Source: Gemmatimonadaceae bacterium
GTDB lineage: Bacteria > Gemmatimonadota > Gemmatimonadetes > Gemmatimonadales > Gemmatimonadaceae
Direction of reading: 5' to 3'
NCBI GenBank assembly: GCA_040882285.1
Contig: JBBEBQ010000010.1
Location: forward strand, 62,001 to 126,000
DNA: 64,000 bases
Below, piece after piece: positions 60,109 to 64,000 of the stretch. A program made the position numbers and the translations under genes. Positions within the stretch are counted from its first letter, which is position 1; each line of letters begins with the position of its first letter. The notes beneath the pieces were generated by a model. That model saw only the letters and a program-made list of their open reading frames with translations, was not told where the DNA came from and did no database searches.

Positions 60109-61788
60109 CTAAGCGCGCACCAGCTTCCGGTACGCGACGCGGTGCGGCTGATCCGCATCCACGCCCTTCCGCCGCTTGAAATCCTCGCGGTACGCCTGGT
60201 AGTTCCCCTCGAACCACACGGCCTCGCTGTTACCCTCGAATGCGAGAATGTGCGTCGCGATCCTGTCGAGAAACCAGCGGTCGTGCGAGATCACCACGGC
60301 GCAGCCGGCGAAGTCCACCAGCGCGTCCTCGAGCGCGCGCAGCGTATCCACGTCCAGATCGTTGGTCGGCTCGTCCAACAGCAGCAGGTTGCCACCGCTC
60401 TTCAGCAGCTTCGCCAGGTGCAGCCGGTTGCGCTCCCCGCCGGACAGCTTCTCGACTTTTTTCTGCTGGTCCGTCCCGCGGAAGCCGAACGACGCCAGAT
60501 AGGCGCGGGCGTTGATCTCCCGCTTGCCGACGACGATGATGTCGTTGCCGTCGCTCACTTCGTCGTACACTGTTTTCTTCGCGCCGAGCTCGCGCGACTG
60601 ATCGACGTACGCAGTGACGACCGTTTCGCCGATGGTGAGCGATCCGCCGTCGGGCTTCTCCTGCCCGACGATGATGCGGAACAGCGTCGTCTTGCCGGCG
60701 CCGTTCGGGCCGATCACGCCGACGATGCCGCCCCGCGGCAGCGAGAACGTCAGCCCGTCGAACAGCAGCTTGTCCCCGTACGCCTTTCTCAGATCGTCCG
60801 CGATCACGACGTCGTTGCCGAGCCGCGGCGGAGGCGGGATCACGATCTCGTGCTGGTACAGCTTCTCCCCCTGCGACTCCTTCTCCAGCTCCTCGTACTT
60901 CTGCACGCGCGCCTTGTTCTTGGCCTGGCGCGCGCGCGGCGCCATCCGCACCCACTCCAGCTCGCGCTCCAACGTTCGCTGCCGCGCCGACGCCTGCTTC
61001 TCTTCGGTCGCGAGACGCGTGCGCTTCTGGTCCAGCCAGCTGGTGTAGTTCCCCTCGTACGGAATGCCGGCTCCACGGTCGAGCTCCAGGATCCACTTCG
61101 CGACGTTGTCCAGGAAATACCGGTCGTGCGTCACCGCGACGATCGTACCGGGAAACTCGGCGAGATGCCGCTCGAGCCACGCGACGGATTCCGCGTCCAG
61201 GTGATTCGTCGGCTCGTCCAGCAGCAGTAAGTCGGGCTGCTCCAGCAGCACGCGGCACAGGGCCACGCGCCGCTTCTCGCCGCCCGACAGCTGCTTCACG
61301 TCCGCGTCGGCGGGTGGAAGTCGCAGCGCGTCCATCGCGATCTCGATCTTCCGGTCCATCTCCCACGCGCCCTTCGCCTCGATCGCGTCTTGCACGCGCG
61401 ACTGCTCGTCCAGCAGCTTCTGCATCTGGTCGTCGTCCATCGGCTCGGCAAAGCGCGCTGAGATCTCCTCGAACCGCTTGAGCAGGTCGCGCACTTCCGC
61501 GACTCCGTCCTCTACGTTCTCCTTCACGTTCTTCGATTCGTCGAGCCGCGGCTCCTGAGAGAGGAACCCGACGCGCATGCCGTCGGCGATCCACGCCTCG
61601 CCCTGATAATCGTGGTCCTCGCCCGCCATGATCCGCAGCAGCGACGACTTGCCCGCGCCGTTGGCGCCGAGCACGCCGATCTTCGCGCCGTGATAGAACG
61701 AGAGCCAGATCCCGCGCAGGATCTCCCGCGACGGCGGGACGACCTTGCGCAGGTCCTTCATGACGTAGATGAATTGTGGAGGAGCCAT
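60109..61788 (-). CDS. ettA: Energy-dependent translational throttle protein EttA
   Basis: A 559-residue ABC-F protein with two ABC domains: Walker [10 protein letters not shown] and GPNGAGKTT, signatures [12 protein letters not shown] and [12 protein letters not shown], Walker [13 protein letters not shown] and [12 protein letters not shown]. It has the linker and charged arm of the EttA group (length and [18 protein letters not shown] start match). In E. coli EttA binds the ribosomal E site and gates elongation in response to the ADP/ATP ratio. It stands as a single gene. Confidence 0.95.
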   Translation of the reverse strand: MAPPQFIYVMKDLRKVVPPSREILRGIWLSFYHGAKIGVLGANGAGKSSLLRIMAGEDHDYQGEAWIADGMRVGFLSQEPRLDESKNVKENVEDGVAEVRDLLKRFEEISARFAEPMDDDQMQKLLDEQSRVQDAIEAKGAWEMDRKIEIAMDALRLPPADADVKQLSGGEKRRVALCRVLLEQPDLLLLDEPTNHLDAESVAWLERHLAEFPGTIVAVTHDRYFLDNVAKWILELDRGAGIPYEGNYTSWLDQKRTRLATEEKQASARQRTLERELEWVRMAPRARQAKNKARVQKYEELEKESQGEKLYQHEIVIPPPPRLGNDVVIADDLRKAYGDKLLFDGLTFSLPRGGIVGVIGPNGAGKTTLFRIIVGQEKPDGGSLTIGETVVTAYVDQSRELGAKKTVYDEVSDGNDIIVVGKREINARAYLASFGFRGTDQQKKVEKLSGGERNRLHLAKLLKSGGNLLLLDEPTNDLDVDTLRALEDALVDFAGCAVVISHDRWFLDRIATHILAFEGNSEAVWFEGNYQAYREDFKRRKGVDADQPHRVAYRKLVRA

Positions 61789-61796
61789 GGAACTGA

Positions 61797-61831
61797 AGTT
61801 ACTGGTGACTAGTGACTAGTGACTAGTAACT
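61797..61831. repeat. AGTGACT heptamer array upstream of ettA
   Basis: Five tandem units (AGTTACT, GGTGACT, AGTGACT, AGTGACT, AGTAACT) beginning nine bases before the ettA start codon on the minus strand. It directly abuts a YdeI-like gene fragment. Confidence 0.87.
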
Positions 61832-61832
61832 G

Positions 61833-61968
61833 CAACAAGCGCTGTGCTACGGCTGGATCGACAGCCTGATGAAGCCCGTCGACAAGCAGAGGTACCGGCA
61901 GCTGTTCACGCCGCGCAAGCCGAGGAGCAGGTGGTCGAAGCCGCCGCCGGCGTACGAACCATCCAGGC
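61833..61968 (+). pseudogene. Fragment of a YdeI/OmpD-associated family gene
   Basis: Reading from 61833 gives QQALCYGWIDSLMKPVD, then RYRQLFTPRKPRSRWS, which matches the conserved centre of YdeI-type (bacteriocin-protection) proteins (EALCYGWID ... FTPRKPxSxWS). There is no start before it, the array at 61797-61831 replaces the 5' part, and the frame degrades toward the anti-sigma gene end. It is therefore a gene remnant of about 40 codons. Confidence 0.8.
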
Positions 61969-61970
61969 GT

Positions 61971-63083
61971 TCAGGGCACCCGTTCCAGCTCGCTCAGTCG
62001 CTTCGACAGCGCCTCGAGCTCCGCGACAGTCAGCGGGCCTGAGAGCGTGTAGGTCATTCCGCGCTCCGGGCTGGACCAGCGATAGGAATTGATCACCGTA
62101 GCGGCCATCTGGGCGGCCGCTCTCTGCTGCACTTGTGGCGCGGCGCTCCGCCGCGTGGCCGCCGACTCCTCCGCGAAGCTCGTTCGCAGTAGCTCTTCCG
62201 TGAGCGTGAGAACCGTTCCGTCCTTGGTGCGGTACCGCGATACGTTTGCGCCCAGCATCGGCGCGCTCGTGACGACGACTTCCTCGAACCTCATTGCGGG
62301 CCTCACCGGCGGAGGCGGAGCAGGAGGCGCGACCGGGAGTGCGGTAGGCTGCGCCACCGTTGGTGCTGCATCCTTTCTTGCAAGCGCAGCCGCCGGCGCT
62401 GCCGGCGGAGGCTTGGTTGCCATGCCACCGGCGACACCACGCTGCTCGACAAGCCCAGCCCGGGCAGACTCGGGTGGCGGAGCGCTGCGCTCCACCACGC
62501 GCGCGCGTCTTGCGCCGTCGGTTTCCCTTCCCGCGACGACACGCGGTGGCGCGACAGCATCCCGCGCGGCGTTGCCGGTTGTTCCACCGCCCGCTTCCGT
62601 CGACAGATCTGCCGCGGCGGCGGGAGCGCTCGCAGGCATTGCAGCCGTCGGGGATTCCGCTGTTGGCTCTGCAACGATTTCGCTCGCCGTCGCGGCGTCC
62701 GCCATCAATGATTCAGCTTGCGAGCTTCTTCCCCGCGCGAACGTCCCCGTGCGATCGAGCACGACCGCCGTGCCGCCCACGAGCAACAGCAGCGCGGCCG
62801 CGCGCGCATACGGCAGGCGGAAGATCAGTGGCCGCACCACCCGGCGGGCCGGAGCGGATGGCTGCACGATCACCGGCGCCGCGGGCGCTACCGCCGACGA
62901 TGGCGCGGCATCGAGCGTGGTTATCACGCGTGACGCGGCCGCGACGAATCCGCGCGCTTCCGCGAGCGCTGCCGCGCACCGGGCGCATTGCCCGACGTGC
63001 AGCTCGAGCGTCGCGGCCTCACCCGGAGACAGCTCGCCATCTATGTACGCGTGCAGCGTGCCTTCTTCAGGATGCTGCGTCAT
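61971..63083 (-). CDS. Anti-sigma factor with zinc-finger domain and long periplasmic region
   Basis: A 370-residue protein: a zinc-finger anti-sigma domain (HVGQCARC gives HxxxCxxC near residue 29-36), a membrane helix (about 92-112: YARAAALLLLVGGTAVVL), a very long Ala/Pro/Glu-rich spacer (about 125-275), and a C-terminal globular part (MRFEEVVVTSAPMLGANVSRY). ATG at 63083 has a clear GGAGAGAG site, while the longer frame starts inside the sigma gene. It overlaps that gene by 17 bases. It probably controls the neighbouring sigma factor. Confidence 0.88.
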   Translation of the reverse strand: MTQHPEEGTLHAYIDGELSPGEAATLELHVGQCARCAAALAEARGFVAAASRVITTLDAAPSSAVAPAAPVIVQPSAPARRVVRPLIFRLPYARAAALLLLVGGTAVVLDRTGTFARGRSSQAESLMADAATASEIVAEPTAESPTAAMPASAPAAAADLSTEAGGGTTGNAARDAVAPPRVVAGRETDGARRARVVERSAPPPESARAGLVEQRGVAGGMATKPPPAAPAAALARKDAAPTVAQPTALPVAPPAPPPPVRPAMRFEEVVVTSAPMLGANVSRYRTKDGTVLTLTEELLRTSFAEESAATRRSAAPQVQQRAAAQMAATVINSYRWSSPERGMTYTLSGPLTVAELEALSKRLSELERVP

Positions 63084-63588
63084 TTCTCTCTCCTTTTCCT
63101 TCGATCTCTTCATATGCTTCCACGAGTCGCCGCCGCGCGCGCGCCAGCGTGGTTCCCACCGAGCCGGGCGAGAGATCGAGCGCTTCCGCGATCTCCGGGT
63201 AGCTCAGCCCTTCCTCTTTCATCAGCAGCGCCGACCTGTCCCTGTCACCCAGCGCGCCGAGCGCTCGCCGCGCGGCCGCGCTCTGCCGCAACCGCTCGAC
63301 CGACAGCTCGGCCTCCGCATCCGTATCCTCCGAGCTCACCCGTGTCTCCGCGGCGAGCAGCGTCAGATGCTTCCGCTCCCGCTCCTGCCGCCGGGCCGCG
63401 TCCCGCAGAAGATTCGTGGCCACCGCGAACAGCCACGCGCGCTCGTTCGTGATCTCGTCCTGCCGCATCGCCCGCACGAACGTCTCCTGCGCCACCTCCT
63501 CCGCGAGGTCGCTGTCGCCCAGCCGGCGGGTCAGGTAGCGCACGAGCTGCGCGTTGTACGTTCGAAACAGGCGATCTACGTCAGTCAT
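63067..63588 (-). CDS. ECF-type RNA polymerase sigma factor
   Basis: A 173-residue sigma factor: region 2 includes SDLAEEVAQETFVRAMR, region 4 has YPEIAEALDLSPGSVGTTLARARRRLVEAY. It lies three bases after the end of the partly seen gene at the right edge and just before its anti-sigma gene, so it appears to be part of the same transcription unit. Confidence 0.93.
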   Translation of the reverse strand: MTDVDRLFRTYNAQLVRYLTRRLGDSDLAEEVAQETFVRAMRQDEITNERAWLFAVATNLLRDAARRQERERKHLTLLAAETRVSSEDTDAEAELSVERLRQSAAARRALGALGDRDRSALLMKEEGLSYPEIAEALDLSPGSVGTTLARARRRLVEAYEEIEGKGERNDAAS

Positions 63589-63591
63589 GCA

Positions 63592-64000
63592 TTACCAGTC
63601 GCGTACGATTGCCTCGACCTCGGGTTCGGCGAGCCGCGTCGCGCCGTCGGGGTGCAGCTCGATCCGGACGCGCTTGCCGTGAACGAGAACCCTTTCTCCC
63701 AGGGCGAGTATCTCACGCAGCTCCGGGATCTCCTTCATGAGCGTGAAGTAAAGCTCGGAGAACGGCTGCACGCGAACCAGCCGCGAGCCCGTCCCCGCGT
63801 CGGCCACGTCTGTCCATACGCCGGCGCGCAGCACGAAGGTCCGTCCCGCCGCGTTCCGCACGTTCGCTGACGCGTCCGCGGCCGCCTCGAGCGTGCTCGC
63901 GGCGCGCTGTGACGCCGACCTGCGGGCGGACTCGAACGCCTGCGCTCCAGTCGTAGCCGGCGCCCTCGCCGGTGGCGGCGGCGAAACCGCCTTGCCGGCC
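63592..64000 (-). CDS. C-terminal part of an edge-cut protein (possibly VIT/vWA-like)
   Basis: The open frame continues past the right edge without an upstream stop. The visible 135 residues contain a Pro/Ala/Ser-rich linker and an ending with NAAGRTFVLRAGVWTDV, SELYFTLMKEIPELREIL, ALGERVLVHGKRVRIEL. This resembles the tails of VIT/von Willebrand A proteins encoded beside sigma factors, but I am not certain. The internal GTG at 63861 is not a true start. It is the first gene of the unit that continues with the sigma and anti-sigma genes. Confidence 0.6.
   Translation of the reverse strand, partial: AGKAVSPPPPARAPATTGAQAFESARRSASQRAASTLEAAADASANVRNAAGRTFVLRAGVWTDVADAGTGSRLVRVQPFSELYFTLMKEIPELREILALGERVLVHGKRVRIELHPDGATRLAEPEVEAIVRDW

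Overview
The window looks like a chromosomal segment from a high-GC, aerobic, free-living Gram-negative heterotroph. My best guess is Gemmatimonadota, from the mix of SUF genes with a separate SufU, two ECF sigma/anti-sigma pairs, many lipoproteins and outer-membrane proteins, a SWIB-domain protein with a histone-like tail, and heavy use of GTG/TTG starts. This is inferred from gene content, not from a marker tree. There is no rRNA, tRNA, CRISPR array, prophage or recognisable insertion sequence. Coding density is high and no gene-free stretch exceeds about 260 bases.

Layout. 1-4655: a molybdenum hydroxylase of the xanthine dehydrogenase family (FAD subunit cut by the left edge, 2Fe-2S subunit, Mo subunit), divergent from xdhC and a MobA/MocA-like gene; a metalloprotease and a thioredoxin-reductase-like flavoprotein follow. 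6344-8629: ECF sigma, anti-sigma and PDZ protein. 8757-14995: serine hydrolase, SufT-like protein, RNase D, PLP enzyme, alpha/beta hydrolase, ferredoxin, YhbY, M23 peptidase. 14992-16430: thiC under a TPP riboswitch. 16651-19088: small lipoproteins and an FHA protein. 19117-24970: Fe-S assembly in two divergent blocks, sufBCD and Rieske-sufS-sufU. 25073-28554: MOT1-like transporter and a NatAB-like ABC exporter. 28706-33434: bacilliredoxin, GroES-like protein, signal peptidase I, SWIB protein, endonuclease IV. 33547-41274: P5C dehydrogenase, two outer-membrane proteins, a DMT exporter, a DUF4097 protein, and a divergent MarR/VOC pair. 41180-47800: a tetR-tolC-hlyD-RND efflux operon. 47893-53713: dienelactone hydrolase (frameshifted), DUF4142, aspartic protease, multicopper oxidase, RF3. 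53723-64000: S9 peptidase, beta-helix protein, antiporter with DUF190, EttA, and a second sigma/anti-sigma operon behind the tail of an edge-cut gene.

Two themes run through the window. Genes in operons are very often joined by 4-base start/stop overlaps (GTGA, ATGA, TTGA), so translational coupling is the rule. In contrast, convergent gene ends are often separated by repeated DNA: three long palindromes sharing a short conserved core and three inverted arrays of 7-bp repeats. Related heptamer arrays also lie in several other gaps. I consider this junction-associated repeat system the most interesting and least explained signal here. Other points of interest are a multicopper oxidase with its copper motifs in swapped order, a broken dienelactone hydrolase, a YdeI-family gene fragment, twin operators between marR and a VOC gene, and an apparently leaderless TetR-controlled efflux operon.
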